Below, piece by piece: positions 26,547 to 36,180 of a DNA stretch of 64,000 nucleotides (position 1 is its first letter; each line of letters starts with the position of its first letter). The position numbers and the translations under genes were made by a program. The stretch lies in NCBI GenBank assembly GCA_016887505.1, contig CP069393.1:2069001-2133000 (forward strand), read 5' to 3'. The stretch is from Clostridia bacterium (GTDB lineage Bacteria > Bacillota > TC1 > UBA5767). The notes beneath the pieces are model-generated. The model was not told the DNA's origin and did not search any database. It worked only from the letters and a program-made list of their open reading frames with translations.

Positions 26547-27885
26547 GTCCCGGAGTGTTTTTGTTTGTTCTGAGTGTGGACAGGAGTCACCCAAATGGAT
26601 GGGCAAGTGTCCTGGTTGTGGAGCTTGGAATACTTTGAATGAGGAAAAACCAATTAATACAACCAAGAGTATTCGGTCGCTAAAAGAAGGAAAAGTCCAA
26701 TCACTTGCTAGAGTATCTGGGGAAAACCGTGAAAGAATGCAAAGTGGCCTGGTGGAATTAGACCGGGTACTTGGAGGTGGATTCGTCCTGGATTCTCTTG
26801 TCCTTTTAGGAGGAGATCCGGGAATCGGCAAGTCTACCCTTTTATTGCAAAGTGCTGAAAAATTGGCGGCCAAGGAGCCGCTTCTCTATGTATCTGGGGA
26901 AGAATCAGCGAGCCAGATTAAAATGCGTGCGGAACGTCTAGGCATAAGGGGGGAAAATATTTTAATTCTTCCTGAAAATAATCTGGAACGCATTCTAAAT
27001 CGAATCACCAAAGAAAACCCTAAAGTAATTATTATGGATTCCATCCAGACTGTTTATACAGAAGAAAGCGAGAGCGCTCCAGGAAGTGTTTCACAGGTAC
27101 GCGAGTGTGCCATGAAACTGATGCTCGAAGCCAAAGGCTCCGACCGCATAATCATACTGGTAGGCCATGTCACCAAATCGGGGAACCTGGCAGGCCCCAG
27201 AGTTCTAGAACATATGGTTGATACGGTTCTTTATTTAGAAGGAGATAAAAACCAGGAATTTCGCATCCTACGCGGTGCAAAAAACCGTTTTGGTTCAACA
27301 CATGAGATTGGAATCTTTGAGATGAAGGAAAAGGGACTAATCGGAGTGGAAAATCCAGGAGAACTTTTTTTATCTCGTAAGCATACGTCTTCCGGCATAG
27401 TAGTGTATCCATCCCTTGAAGGATCGAGAGTTTTTTTGCTAGAGATTCAAGCACTTTGTGCCAAGAGTCCATTCGGCAATCCAAGACGATTGTCTAGTGG
27501 CTACGACCTGAATCGTTTACATCTGATGTTGGCTATTCTAGAAAAGAAGATGCATTATGTGCTGGCCGATCAAGACATTTATATCAATGTTGCTGGGGGC
27601 ATGAAGGTCCAGGAAACCGCAGCGGATTTGGCTGTTTGCATGGCGATCGTATCTTCTTTAAAAGAAAAGAGATTCGATGCAACTACCTTGGCTTTGGGAG
27701 AAGTGGGACTCGGAGGGGAAATACGAAATGTTCCCCAAATTGAAAAACGGGTGCTTGAGGCCCACAACTTAGGATATAGAAGAGTACTACTGCCGTGGGA
27801 GATGGCTGAAAAACTAGCGAAGACGGCACCAGTAGAACTTATAGGCGTCAAGAACATTCGCGAAGCCATTGAACGTACTAGTTAG
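26539..27885 (+). CDS. radA: DNA repair protein RadA
   Basis: 448 residues. The zinc finger CSECG...CPGCGAWNT (residues 10-33) is followed by the RecA-like domain with Walker A GGDPGIGKST, the RadA-specific KNRFG motif and a Lon-protease-like carboxy domain that lacks the catalytic pair. It processes branched recombination intermediates. In Bacillus the next gene is disA; here carD follows after a promoter. Confidence 0.95.
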   Translation: MAKSRSVFVCSECGQESPKWMGKCPGCGAWNTLNEEKPINTTKSIRSLKEGKVQSLARVSGENRERMQSGLVELDRVLGGGFVLDSLVLLGGDPGIGKSTLLLQSAEKLAAKEPLLYVSGEESASQIKMRAERLGIRGENILILPENNLERILNRITKENPKVIIMDSIQTVYTEESESAPGSVSQVRECAMKLMLEAKGSDRIIILVGHVTKSGNLAGPRVLEHMVDTVLYLEGDKNQEFRILRGAKNRFGSTHEIGIFEMKEKGLIGVENPGELFLSRKHTSSGIVVYPSLEGSRVFLLEIQALCAKSPFGNPRRLSSGYDLNRLHLMLAILEKKMHYVLADQDIYINVAGGMKVQETAADLAVCMAIVSSLKEKRFDATTLALGEVGLGGEIRNVPQIEKRVLEAHNLGYRRVLLPWEMAEKLAKTAPVELIGVKNIREAIERTS

Positions 27886-27888
27886 CAA

Positions 27889-27918
27889 TTGACATAGGGT
27901 GTAGTAGTGTGATATTAT
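27889..27918 (+). promoter_or_regulatory. Promoter of carD
   Basis: TTGACA at 27889-27894 and TATTAT at 27913-27918 with an 18-base spacer, 55 bases before the carD start. It allows carD to be transcribed apart from radA. Confidence 0.65.
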
Positions 27919-27972
27919 GTATTCTTATTTTTTTATGATATACTGGATATATACTGATGTGGAGGGCTGATT

Positions 27973-28464
27973 ATGTATAAAATCGGACAAAAAGTAGTAT
28001 ATCCCATGCATGGCGCCGGAGAAATTGTGAATATTGAGGCTCAGGAAGTCATGGGTGAAGAAAAAGAATACTATATAATAAATTTAGAAATTAATGACAT
28101 GCAAGTTATGGTGCCAGTAGATAATGCGGATAATTTGGGTCTTAGAGAAGTGAACAATAAAGTCGAGATGGAGAAGGCTTTTGCTGTGCTCGAAGATGAT
28201 GGTCGCGACTTGTCGGATAATTGGAACCATCGCTACCGTGCCAATATGGAAAAACTGAAAACTGGTGAAGTTGAAGAGATTTCTGAAGTGATCAAAGACC
28301 TGTATTTAAGAGATTGCGAGAAAGGTCTGTCCGCTGGTGAGAAGAAGATGTTAGACAACTCTGTTGGCATCTTGACGAGTGAAATTTCGCTAGCCAATGA
28401 CATTGAGCAAGACGAAGCCAAGGAAATTATTTTGGGCTTTTTGAATGGGGAAGAGCAAGAATAG
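27973..28464 (+). CDS. CarD-family transcriptional regulator
   Basis: 163 residues. The RNA-polymerase-interacting Tudor-like domain starts YKIGQKVVYPMHGAGEIV and ends near residue 60; an all-helical DNA-binding domain follows (RANMEKLKTGEVEEISEVI...). CarD proteins stabilise open promoter complexes at stable RNA and housekeeping promoters. TGGAGG precedes ATG 27973. It occupies the position between radA and yacL where disA stands in Bacillus. Confidence 0.9.
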   Translation: MYKIGQKVVYPMHGAGEIVNIEAQEVMGEEKEYYIINLEINDMQVMVPVDNADNLGLREVNNKVEMEKAFAVLEDDGRDLSDNWNHRYRANMEKLKTGEVEEISEVIKDLYLRDCEKGLSAGEKKMLDNSVGILTSEISLANDIEQDEAKEIILGFLNGEEQE

Positions 28465-28605
28465 TATTGCGTAATTGCGTACCCTAGGTTATTCTTTAGG
28501 TAATCATTTTTTTTAGTCACAACAAATTTTTGTTTTTTACTAATTTATTCAATATTTCTATCATTTATACTTTTATATTTTATATGAAATCATAAGGAGA
28601 ATCGA

Positions 28606-29676
28606 ATGCTAAGGAATGTAATAAGGTTTGTACTGACTGGTATGCTGACTGTACCTTTGTACCTTCTTCTAGGAGTGGCTTTTCGTAATTATTTGGCAAC
28701 TGATTTAGAAGCTAATATTGGTTACATGGTGCTATCGTTAATTGGGGCGACCTTGACAGGTTATGTGGCTGCCCACTTTTTACTTATCGGACTAGAAAAG
28801 CTGACTAAAATTGTTCGTACTAGTTTTGACAATATGTCACCTCAAGAGATGCTTAGTGGACTGGCTGGTACGGTTGTTGGGCTGGTTCTTGCCTTGCTGT
28901 TGGGGAATTCTATTTACAAGTTACCTTTGGTGGGACCATACATTTATGTATTGGTTGCATTTTTCTTTGCTTATATTGGGTGGATGATTGGTACGAGACG
29001 TCGTGAAGATTTTATTAGTATTTTTCCTAACTTTGTTTCGAGAGGGAAAAGTACACGACAGAAATCACCCCAAGTTCAACCGATGGGTATAGACAAGCTG
29101 GTAGATACAAGTGTAATCATCGATGGCCGAATTTATGATATTGCGAAAAGCGGTTTTATTGATGGTTCTTTGGTGATTCCTAATTTTGTTTTAGATGAGT
29201 TACAAAAAATTGCGGATTCTTCTGATTCCTTGAAACGAAATCGTGGACGAAGCGGTTTAGACATCCTAGGAATGATGCAAAAAGAAGATGATATTGTGGT
29301 ACGGATTGAGGAATCTGATTATCCGGATATTCATGAAGTCGACGCGAAATTGGTAAAAATGGGACAGGATTTGGGTATGCCAATTTTGACGAACGATTAC
29401 AACCTTAATAAGGTTGCTCAGTTACAGGGCGTAAAAGTTTTGAATATCAATGAACTGGCCAATGCCCTTAAACCGGTTGTATTGCCAGGTGAACAATTTA
29501 GAGTAAAGATTATGAAAGAAGGCAAAGAGGCTAGCCAAGGTATCGGCTATCTAGATGATGGAACCATGGTGGTCATTGAAAATGGAAAGCAACTGGTAGG
29601 AGATACCATCAATGTGGAAGTAACTAGCGTATTGCAAACGGCAGCTGGCCGGATGATTTTTGCCAGACCTAGGTAG
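28606..29676 (+). CDS. yacL: PIN/TRAM-domain membrane protein, YacL-like
   Basis: 356 residues: four hydrophobic helices (to about residue 130), then a PIN nuclease domain starting VDTSVIIDGRIYDI with the acidic residues of the metal site, then a TRAM RNA-binding domain at the carboxy end. It is probably a membrane-anchored ribonuclease of unknown target. AAGGAGAA precedes the ATG. It is followed by ispDF, as yacL precedes ispD in Bacillus. Confidence 0.92.
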   Translation: MLRNVIRFVLTGMLTVPLYLLLGVAFRNYLATDLEANIGYMVLSLIGATLTGYVAAHFLLIGLEKLTKIVRTSFDNMSPQEMLSGLAGTVVGLVLALLLGNSIYKLPLVGPYIYVLVAFFFAYIGWMIGTRRREDFISIFPNFVSRGKSTRQKSPQVQPMGIDKLVDTSVIIDGRIYDIAKSGFIDGSLVIPNFVLDELQKIADSSDSLKRNRGRSGLDILGMMQKEDDIVVRIEESDYPDIHEVDAKLVKMGQDLGMPILTNDYNLNKVAQLQGVKVLNINELANALKPVVLPGEQFRVKIMKEGKEASQGIGYLDDGTMVVIENGKQLVGDTINVEVTSVLQTAAGRMIFARPR

Positions 29677-29683
29677 GTGAAAC

Positions 29684-30871
29684 ATGAAGGTTAGTGTAGT
29701 GGTGGTTGCCAGTGGCAAGGGGCTGAGGATGGGCCATCCGGTTCCGAAGCAGTTTCTTCGAGTGGGAAATAAAACCATTTTGGAATACAGTTTAGATTTT
29801 TTTAATAATGATATAGCGACGGATGAAATAGTTCTAGTTCTACCGGCAGAGGAAATGCCGACGATGGTTCAAGAACTTACGACTCGTTATGGAAAAATCA
29901 GTCAAGTTGTTGCTGGAGCTAACAATCGGACAGATTCAGTACGTAACGGAGTAAGCGTAGTTTCCCCGCAAATGGATCTTGTGGCTGTACACGATGGTGT
30001 GCGGCCATTTGTTTCGCCTGTCCTTTGGCATAGATTGCTTGAAGCTTGTGAAAATGGTGCCGATGCTGTAGTGCCCGCTATTCCTGTTAAAGACACCATT
30101 AAGAGAGTAAGGGGTAGTCTTGCTATTGAAACACTAAAGCGGGATGAGCTACGTGCAGTTCAAACGCCACAAGTTTTTAAACGAAGTCTCTTGCAAAAGG
30201 CCTTTAAGGAAAAGTTGGATGGTGGTGTATATACAGACGAAGCCTCGTTGGTAGAGGCTTGGGGCCAGACTGTACACGTTGTTCTAGGAGACGAGATGAA
30301 CAAAAAGATAACTGATCCGGAAGATTTGGCTTGGATGAGGGATAAGATAGAAGTGAGTGAGATGAGAATTGGCACAGGGTACGATGCACACAAGTTGGTT
30401 TCAGGCCGTAGACTTGTGCTAGGGGGAGTGGATATTCCCCACAGTATGGGGTTGCTTGCTCATTCAGATGGAGATGTGCTGGTTCATGCCCTGATGGATG
30501 CCTTGCTAGGTGCAATGGGAGCTGGAGATATTGGAGAACATTTCCCTGATAGCGATGCGGCCTTTAAGGATGTATCTAGTCTGGTGTTATTAAAAAGAGT
30601 AGGACAGATCTTGCGTGATGCTGGATATGAACTGGTGAATGCAGATATGGTACTCATAGCGGAAAAACCCAAGCTGATGCCGTACAGAGATAAGATGAAA
30701 AGCAACATTGCAGAAAACCTGGAAGTAAATTTGGAACGGATTGGTATCAAAGCCACCACGACAGAAGGACTGGGTTTTTGTGGTCGTGAAGAAGGCATTG
30801 CTGCCCAAGCAGTTTGTTGCATTAAGCAAAAAAGAATGGATGAAAAGAGCCCTTATGGTACAATAGAATGA
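29684..30871 (+). CDS. ispDF: Bifunctional IspD-IspF (MEP cytidylyltransferase / MECDP synthase)
   Basis: 395 residues that join two enzymes of the non-mevalonate isoprenoid pathway in one frame. The IspD half (about 1-225) has the CTP loop ASGKGLRMG...PKQFL, VHDGVRPF and the ...QTPQVF element. The IspF half starts near residue 227 with MRIGTGYDAH, the zinc ligands Asp and His, and continues with HSDGDVLVHAL and GDIGEHFPDSD. No linker repeat is seen. Bacillus has the two as separate adjacent genes, so this is a fusion at the ancestral site. It overlaps the longer gltX frame by four bases only. Confidence 0.95.
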   Translation: MKVSVVVVASGKGLRMGHPVPKQFLRVGNKTILEYSLDFFNNDIATDEIVLVLPAEEMPTMVQELTTRYGKISQVVAGANNRTDSVRNGVSVVSPQMDLVAVHDGVRPFVSPVLWHRLLEACENGADAVVPAIPVKDTIKRVRGSLAIETLKRDELRAVQTPQVFKRSLLQKAFKEKLDGGVYTDEASLVEAWGQTVHVVLGDEMNKKITDPEDLAWMRDKIEVSEMRIGTGYDAHKLVSGRRLVLGGVDIPHSMGLLAHSDGDVLVHALMDALLGAMGAGDIGEHFPDSDAAFKDVSSLVLLKRVGQILRDAGYELVNADMVLIAEKPKLMPYRDKMKSNIAENLEVNLERIGIKATTTEGLGFCGREEGIAAQAVCCIKQKRMDEKSPYGTIE

Positions 30872-30894
30872 ATGTTTTTAGAGGAGGAAGTAGC

Positions 30895-32352
30895 ATGGAT
30901 AGAGTAAGATTGAGATTCGCACCCAGCCCAACGGGACCGTTGCATATTGGAGGAGCGAGATCTGCATTGTTTAATTATCTTTTTGCCAAGAAGTATGGCG
31001 GAGATTTTATTTTAAGGATTGAAGATACAGACTTAGAGCGTTCATCTAGAGAGTCAGAAGAAAATATTAAAGATGCTCTTAAATGGATAGGCGTCAATTG
31101 GAATGAAGGAATTGATGTAGGTGGCGACTATGGACCATATCGTCAGACTGAACGCCTAGATTTATACAATCAGTATGTAAACGAGCTTATGGAAAAAGGA
31201 TTTGCGTATAGATGCTACTGCTCACCAGAAGAGCTGGAAGATATGCGTGAGGAACAAAAGAGTCGGAGCGAGATGCCTCGTTACGATGGAAGATGCCGCA
31301 ACCTAAGCAAAGAACAGGAAGAAGCCTATATTGCGGAAGGTAGAAAACCGGTTATTCGTTTTCGTGTTCCGCAGGCAGAGAATATCGTAATAGATGATTT
31401 GGTCCGGGGCAAGGTTACTTTTGAAAGCGATGGTATTGGCGACTTTGTCATTGTTAAGTCAGATGGAATACCAACCTATAACTTTGCGGTAGTAGTAGAC
31501 GACTATACGATGAAGATTTCCCATGTGGTTCGAGGTGAGGAACATCTCTCTAATACTCCGCGCCAAGTGTTGATTTACCAGGCGTTGGGTTTGGAACAGC
31601 CTAAGTTTGCGCATGTTTCTCTGATTTTAGGCAAAGACCGTAGCAAGATGAGCAAACGGCACGGTTCCACTTCTGTGGTGAACTATGTAAACGCTGGATT
31701 TCTACCAGAGGGCTTGGTAAACTTCTTAGTTCTCTTAGGTTGGTCACCTGAAGGAGAAGACGAACTCTTTAGCATGCAGGAGCTAGAGCAGTTGTTTGAC
31801 CTGGACCGGGTAGCAAAAAATCCCGCTGTCTTTGATATGGATAAACTCAATTGGATCAATCATCAGCATATACAAAGAGCTGATGAGGATAGACTGACTG
31901 AGTTAGCGATACCGTACTTGGTTGAAAGCGGTTATTTGGAAGAAGCTGAAACGAAAGCCAATTACCAAAAAATAAAAAGTATTGTGGCGGTAGTTAAGAC
32001 TGGCCTAGACCATATGTCTCAAATCTCGGAGAAAGCGGAGCTGTTTTTTGGCAGTAAACCCCTTGAAGATGAAACAGCCAAGGAAATTATTTCGCAAGAT
32101 TTCATACCAAACATGCTAAAACAGTTTGTTCAGTTGCTTTCAGATAAAGACGAATTGACGCCAGCAGTGGTCAAAAAATGCTTTAAGGAAACCATGAAAA
32201 CCATGGATTTGAAAGGCAAACAAGTATTTATGCCTGTTCGTATTGCACTAACGGGTGTTATGAGTGGACCAGAGATGCATGAGCTGATTCCCGTTTTGGG
32301 TGTCGACGAAGTCAAAGAGAGAATATTTGCGAATACAGCGATTCGCTTATAG
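30895..32352 (+). CDS. gltX: Glutamyl-tRNA synthetase
   Basis: 485 residues, class I synthetase. The HIGH-type motif is PSPTGPLHIGG near the start; the KMSKR loop is DRSKMSKRHGS; the zinc-binding region has CYCS...C. AGAGGAGG eight bases ahead fixes ATG 30895 and rejects the longer frame from 30868. No T-box leader is seen, in keeping with its place inside an operon. In a bacterium without GlnRS it would also charge tRNA-Gln, which cannot be judged here. Confidence 0.95.
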   Translation: MDRVRLRFAPSPTGPLHIGGARSALFNYLFAKKYGGDFILRIEDTDLERSSRESEENIKDALKWIGVNWNEGIDVGGDYGPYRQTERLDLYNQYVNELMEKGFAYRCYCSPEELEDMREEQKSRSEMPRYDGRCRNLSKEQEEAYIAEGRKPVIRFRVPQAENIVIDDLVRGKVTFESDGIGDFVIVKSDGIPTYNFAVVVDDYTMKISHVVRGEEHLSNTPRQVLIYQALGLEQPKFAHVSLILGKDRSKMSKRHGSTSVVNYVNAGFLPEGLVNFLVLLGWSPEGEDELFSMQELEQLFDLDRVAKNPAVFDMDKLNWINHQHIQRADEDRLTELAIPYLVESGYLEEAETKANYQKIKSIVAVVKTGLDHMSQISEKAELFFGSKPLEDETAKEIISQDFIPNMLKQFVQLLSDKDELTPAVVKKCFKETMKTMDLKGKQVFMPVRIALTGVMSGPEMHELIPVLGVDEVKERIFANTAIRL

Positions 32353-32361
32353 GGTGAGAAT

Positions 32362-33759
32362 ATGTTAAAAGTATATAATACGATGGACAGGGCAAAAGTT
32401 CCCTTTAAAACAGTAAGAGAAGGCAAGGTTTCCATGTATGTTTGTGGGCCGACGACTTACAATTTCATTCATATTGGAAACGCACGTCCTATGGTAGTTT
32501 TTGATGCTATTCGAAAGTATCTGATCTACAAGAACTATGAGGTGACGTATGTTCAGAATTTCACCGATATAGATGATAAAATTATTAATAAGGCAGCAGA
32601 ATTAGGAGAAGATCCCATCTCCTTAGCTGCTCGTTATATTGAGGAATACAAAAAGGATGCTTCCGCATTGGGCGTTCTAGAGGCAGATATGCATCCAAAG
32701 GTTAGTCAGCATATAGATGATATCATCGATATGGTTAAGACGTTAGAAGATAAGGGACTTGCCTACAATGTAGACGGAAATGTATATTTCGAGGTGAGAA
32801 GCTTTAAGGGATATGGTAAACTTTCTGGACGAGATTTGGATGATCTAAAATCGGGTGCAAGAGTAGACGTAGATGATGAAAAGAAAGATCCACTGGATTT
32901 TGCTTTATGGAAAAAGGTAAAACCAGGTGAACCATCCTGGGATAGCCCATGGGGCAAGGGAAGACCTGGTTGGCATATCGAATGTTCAGCCATGAGCCTT
33001 AAATATATTGGTCCAACCTTCGATATTCATGGTGGTGGATATGATTTGATTTTTCCTCATCACGAAAATGAAATTGCTCAATCAGAGGGATATACGGGAA
33101 CTACATTTTCCAATTACTGGTTGCATAATGGATTTATCACAGTAAATGAGGAAAAAATGAGCAAGTCTGTAGGTAATTTCTTCATGGTACGAGATGTATT
33201 GGAGAAATTTAGTGGTCAGGCGATACGCTTCTTTTTGCTGAGTACGCACTACAGAAGTCCCTTGGACTTTAGTGACAGCAAATTGAATGAGGACCAAAAA
33301 GCTTTATCCAAATTACAGAATACATGGAATCGTTTGAATGCACTTGACTTGAAAGAGACTTCTGCTAAGGATGAACGGTGGGAAGAATTCCGTGCTAAGA
33401 TGGAAGAGGCCATGGACGATGATTTCAATACTGCTTTAACCATCGGACTGCTATTTGATCTAACCAAAGAGATCAATAAGGCGATTCGCACGAAAGATAC
33501 AGACAACCTGATAGCGGCTAAGTCATTGATGAAAGATTTTGCGATTGATATTTTAGGTATTATTGAGGAAGAACCGGCCGTAGAAGAAGTAGACGATGCT
33601 TTGGCAGGTGGCCTGATGGACTTGTTAATTGCAATTCGTAATAATGCCAAAAAAGAGAAAAACTTTGAACTGGCGGATCAAATTCGCGACGGACTGAAAC
33701 CCCTGGGAATCAACATTAAGGATACTAGGGAAGGAACGGTCTGGGAAGTCGAGAAATAG
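32362..33759 (+). CDS. cysS: Cysteinyl-tRNA synthetase
   Basis: 465 residues. Zinc and amino-acid site CGPTTYNFIHIGNARP near residue 28, GWHIECSAMS in the middle with further zinc ligands (HGGGYDLIFPHHENE), and KMSKS in EEKMSKSVGNF. It sits nine bases after gltX, the conserved gltX-(cysE)-cysS order; cysE is absent. It abuts mrnC with no gap. Confidence 0.96.
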   Translation: MLKVYNTMDRAKVPFKTVREGKVSMYVCGPTTYNFIHIGNARPMVVFDAIRKYLIYKNYEVTYVQNFTDIDDKIINKAAELGEDPISLAARYIEEYKKDASALGVLEADMHPKVSQHIDDIIDMVKTLEDKGLAYNVDGNVYFEVRSFKGYGKLSGRDLDDLKSGARVDVDDEKKDPLDFALWKKVKPGEPSWDSPWGKGRPGWHIECSAMSLKYIGPTFDIHGGGYDLIFPHHENEIAQSEGYTGTTFSNYWLHNGFITVNEEKMSKSVGNFFMVRDVLEKFSGQAIRFFLLSTHYRSPLDFSDSKLNEDQKALSKLQNTWNRLNALDLKETSAKDERWEEFRAKMEEAMDDDFNTALTIGLLFDLTKEINKAIRTKDTDNLIAAKSLMKDFAIDILGIIEEEPAVEEVDDALAGGLMDLLIAIRNNAKKEKNFELADQIRDGLKPLGINIKDTREGTVWEVEK

Positions 33760-34167
33760 ATGGAAGCAATGACACCGATTGAAGCTCGCCAGATTGCACC
33801 CCTGATGCTTGCCTATATTGGGGATGCAGTTATTGAACTCAGGGTTAGACGACGTGTTTTAGAGGATGGATGTTATCGTATGAATTTGGTTAATCGAAAG
33901 GTTGTTGCCTATGTTCGAGCAAGTGCTCAGGCAGCAGCGTATCATATGCTGAAAGGTATTACCTCAGCGGAAGATATGACGATTGCCAAACGAGGTAGAA
34001 ACGCGAAATCTAGGCATACACGTAAAAACGCTGATATGACAGAATATAAATTAGCGACTGGTTTTGAGGCCATCGTGGGCTACTATGAGCTGACCGCACA
34101 GACTGAAAAGCTGGAACAGGCTATGGAATGCCTTTACCGCGTGGTGGAGGAGCAGAAAGGGGAGTGA
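33760..34167 (+). CDS. mrnC: Mini-ribonuclease III
   Basis: 135 residues: only the RNase III catalytic domain, without the double-stranded RNA-binding domain. YIGDAVIELRVRRRVL holds the first metal-binding acidic residue and EYKLATGFEAIVGYYEL the conserved carboxy signature. In Bacillus it matures 23S rRNA. Start ATG follows the cysS stop directly. Confidence 0.93.
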   Translation: MEAMTPIEARQIAPLMLAYIGDAVIELRVRRRVLEDGCYRMNLVNRKVVAYVRASAQAAAYHMLKGITSAEDMTIAKRGRNAKSRHTRKNADMTEYKLATGFEAIVGYYELTAQTEKLEQAMECLYRVVEEQKGE

Positions 34168-34174
34168 CTGACTG

Positions 34175-34867
34175 ATGAAAATCGTAAAAGCATCCGTGAG
34201 GATACCGGAGGATCAGTTGGACCGGGTGCTTCTCAAACGCTTAGAACGTTATGCTAGAATCTGTTACAAATCTGAGGATAAAATGCAGACAACTCCTGGA
34301 GATAGTTTTATCCGCAGTATTATGAGGAATGGGCATGAATCTGTAATTGAACATGAGAAGATTACCTTGCTGTTGGTGACTGACCGTGGCGTGACTCATG
34401 AAGTCGTACGTCATCGCATAGGGAGTTATTCGCAAGAATCGACTCGGTATTGTAATTATAACAAGGAAAAATTTGGCAGTGAGATTACGGTGATCGAGCC
34501 TTGTTTTTATGAAAAAGAGGATCCTCGCTATGAACTATGGCACAAGGGTTGTCTAAACGCAGAAATGAGCTATTTTGCTATGCTAGAGGCTGGGGCAACA
34601 CCTCAAGAAGCAAGAAGCGTGCTTCCGAATTCGCTGAAGACGGAGATTGCAGTGACCTATAATATGCGGGAATGGAGACATTTTTTACGTCTTCGTGCAG
34701 ATAAAAGTGCGCATCCCCAGGCCAGAGAATTGGCCATACCTATCCTGAAAACGTTCCAAAAAGTCTTTCCGGAACTTTTCAGCGACATACCTTACGATGA
34801 AACGTTCCCATTAAAACAGTGTGCAGAGGTTATAATAACGGATGAGCTGTTTCGGGCACGGGATTAG
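34175..34867 (+). CDS. thyX: Flavin-dependent thymidylate synthase
   Basis: 230 residues. The ThyX motif RHRIGSYSQESTRY matches RHRxxS...S.RY, and RNGHESVIEHEKITL precedes it. It makes dTMP using methylene-THF and FADH2, and replaces ThyA. Its insertion between mrnC and rlmB is seen in other anaerobic Firmicutes. GGGGAGTGA lies before the ATG. Confidence 0.95.
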   Translation: MKIVKASVRIPEDQLDRVLLKRLERYARICYKSEDKMQTTPGDSFIRSIMRNGHESVIEHEKITLLLVTDRGVTHEVVRHRIGSYSQESTRYCNYNKEKFGSEITVIEPCFYEKEDPRYELWHKGCLNAEMSYFAMLEAGATPQEARSVLPNSLKTEIAVTYNMREWRHFLRLRADKSAHPQARELAIPILKTFQKVFPELFSDIPYDETFPLKQCAEVIITDELFRARD

Positions 34868-34875
34868 GAAATACA

Positions 34876-35601
34876 ATGGATGAAATGATATACGGTAGGA
34901 ATCCAGTGCTTGAAGCATTGGCGAGTGATGCCAATCTACAACGGATTTATCTACTGAAGGATAATCAGAAAAACAAAGATATCTTGGCAGAAGCCAAAAA
35001 ACGTGGCTTGCCCATCGACTATCATGACCGTACCTCTCTAACCAGAATTAGTGGTACGGAGAACCACCAAGGCGTGGCAGCACAGATGGCACCGTTAGGC
35101 TATGTAGAATGGGAGGATATTTTATCCATCGCAACAAAAAAAGGGGAAACACCTTTGATACTTATTTGCGACCATTTAGAGGACCCGCATAATTTAGGGG
35201 CCATCATTCGCTCGGCTGTTTGCTTTGGAGCGCATGGTATTATTCTGCCCAAGAAAAGAAGTGTCGCTATCACTTCAACTGTTCTAAAAGCTTCTGCTGG
35301 AGCAGCAATGCATATAAAAGTGGCCCGTGTATCTAATTTGGCCCAAACCATAGATAGACTGAAGCAAGAGGGACTATGGATTGTAGGAACGGATGCTGAT
35401 GGGGAATCACTAATTGGCAATACTGTGCTTACAGGACCGCTGGCAATTGTAGTGGGCAGTGAGGGAAAAGGGATGAGTACGCTTACCCGCAAAAAATGTG
35501 ATCTTGTACTTAAGATTCCCATGGAAAGTACCATTAATTCCCTGAATGCTTCAGTGGCTACAGGTATTGTGCTCTATGAGACTAGTAAATTGCGAGGCTA
35601 G
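34876..35601 (+). CDS. rlmB: 23S rRNA (guanosine-2'-O-)-methyltransferase, RlmB type
   Basis: 241 residues, SpoU/TrmH fold. The amino-terminal substrate-binding domain starts MIYGRNPVLEAL; the knotted catalytic part has DHLEDPHNLGAIIRSA, VVGSEGKGM and IPMESTINSLNASVA, the three SPOUT motifs. It methylates the ribose of a guanosine in 23S rRNA. Standard gene order mrnC-(thyX)-rlmB-yacP. Confidence 0.94.
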   Translation: MDEMIYGRNPVLEALASDANLQRIYLLKDNQKNKDILAEAKKRGLPIDYHDRTSLTRISGTENHQGVAAQMAPLGYVEWEDILSIATKKGETPLILICDHLEDPHNLGAIIRSAVCFGAHGIILPKKRSVAITSTVLKASAGAAMHIKVARVSNLAQTIDRLKQEGLWIVGTDADGESLIGNTVLTGPLAIVVGSEGKGMSTLTRKKCDLVLKIPMESTINSLNASVATGIVLYETSKLRG

Positions 35602-35611
35602 GAGTTAATCT

Positions 35612-36112
35612 ATGAAACGTCTAATCATTATTGACGGTTACAATCTGTTAAGTTATGGACGAGAGAGGCGACTGTTTGATTTTGAGCGCTTAGAAGATGG
35701 CAGAGACTTTCTGAAGGGGCTACTCATGAATTTTGCGGGGTTTCAACAGCAAGACCTCATATTGGTCTATGACGGAGCTGGAAAAAAAGAAGATATAGAA
35801 GAATACAAACATCTGCAGATTGTATACTCCAAAAAGGATGAGACGGCCGATACGTATATCGAAAAGGCGACAGATACTTTTGTGCGACAGGGGTACAATG
35901 TTACGGTGGTAACCTCAGATTATGAAGAGCAAAAGTGTATATTTGGTTCTGGAGCGATCCGCCTCAGTTCTAGAGAGTTCTTGGAGGATTTAAAGAACAG
36001 TAAGAGGAAAGAGAAGAACTATTTTATGGATCAAGCAGGCCAAAGAAACTATTTGGATGCCGATATGGATGAAGAGGTCATGCAGGTTCTAAAGGCGATG
36101 CTTAGGCCCTGA
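35612..36112 (+). CDS. NYN-domain ribonuclease, YacP/Rae1-like
   Basis: 166 residues. The NYN (PIN-like) nuclease fold begins LIIIDGYNLLSYG, continues with ILVYDGAGKK and the acidic TADTYIEK and VTSDYEEQ motifs. The Bacillus relative Rae1 cuts mRNA in the ribosomal A site; the same role is inferred here. It lies between rlmB and sigH as expected. Confidence 0.9.
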   Translation: MKRLIIIDGYNLLSYGRERRLFDFERLEDGRDFLKGLLMNFAGFQQQDLILVYDGAGKKEDIEEYKHLQIVYSKKDETADTYIEKATDTFVRQGYNVTVVTSDYEEQKCIFGSGAIRLSSREFLEDLKNSKRKEKNYFMDQAGQRNYLDADMDEEVMQVLKAMLRP

Positions 36113-36180
36113 TTTCTTGAAGTATGTAATATATTGGTTTATAATTGTTCTTACGCAGAAGTTTATACGGAGGAGCCCAT

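Noticed and set aside
30860-32361. T-box leader for gltX or cysS
   Set aside because: Both genes lie within the operon with gaps too short for a T-box, and no T-box core sequence was seen.
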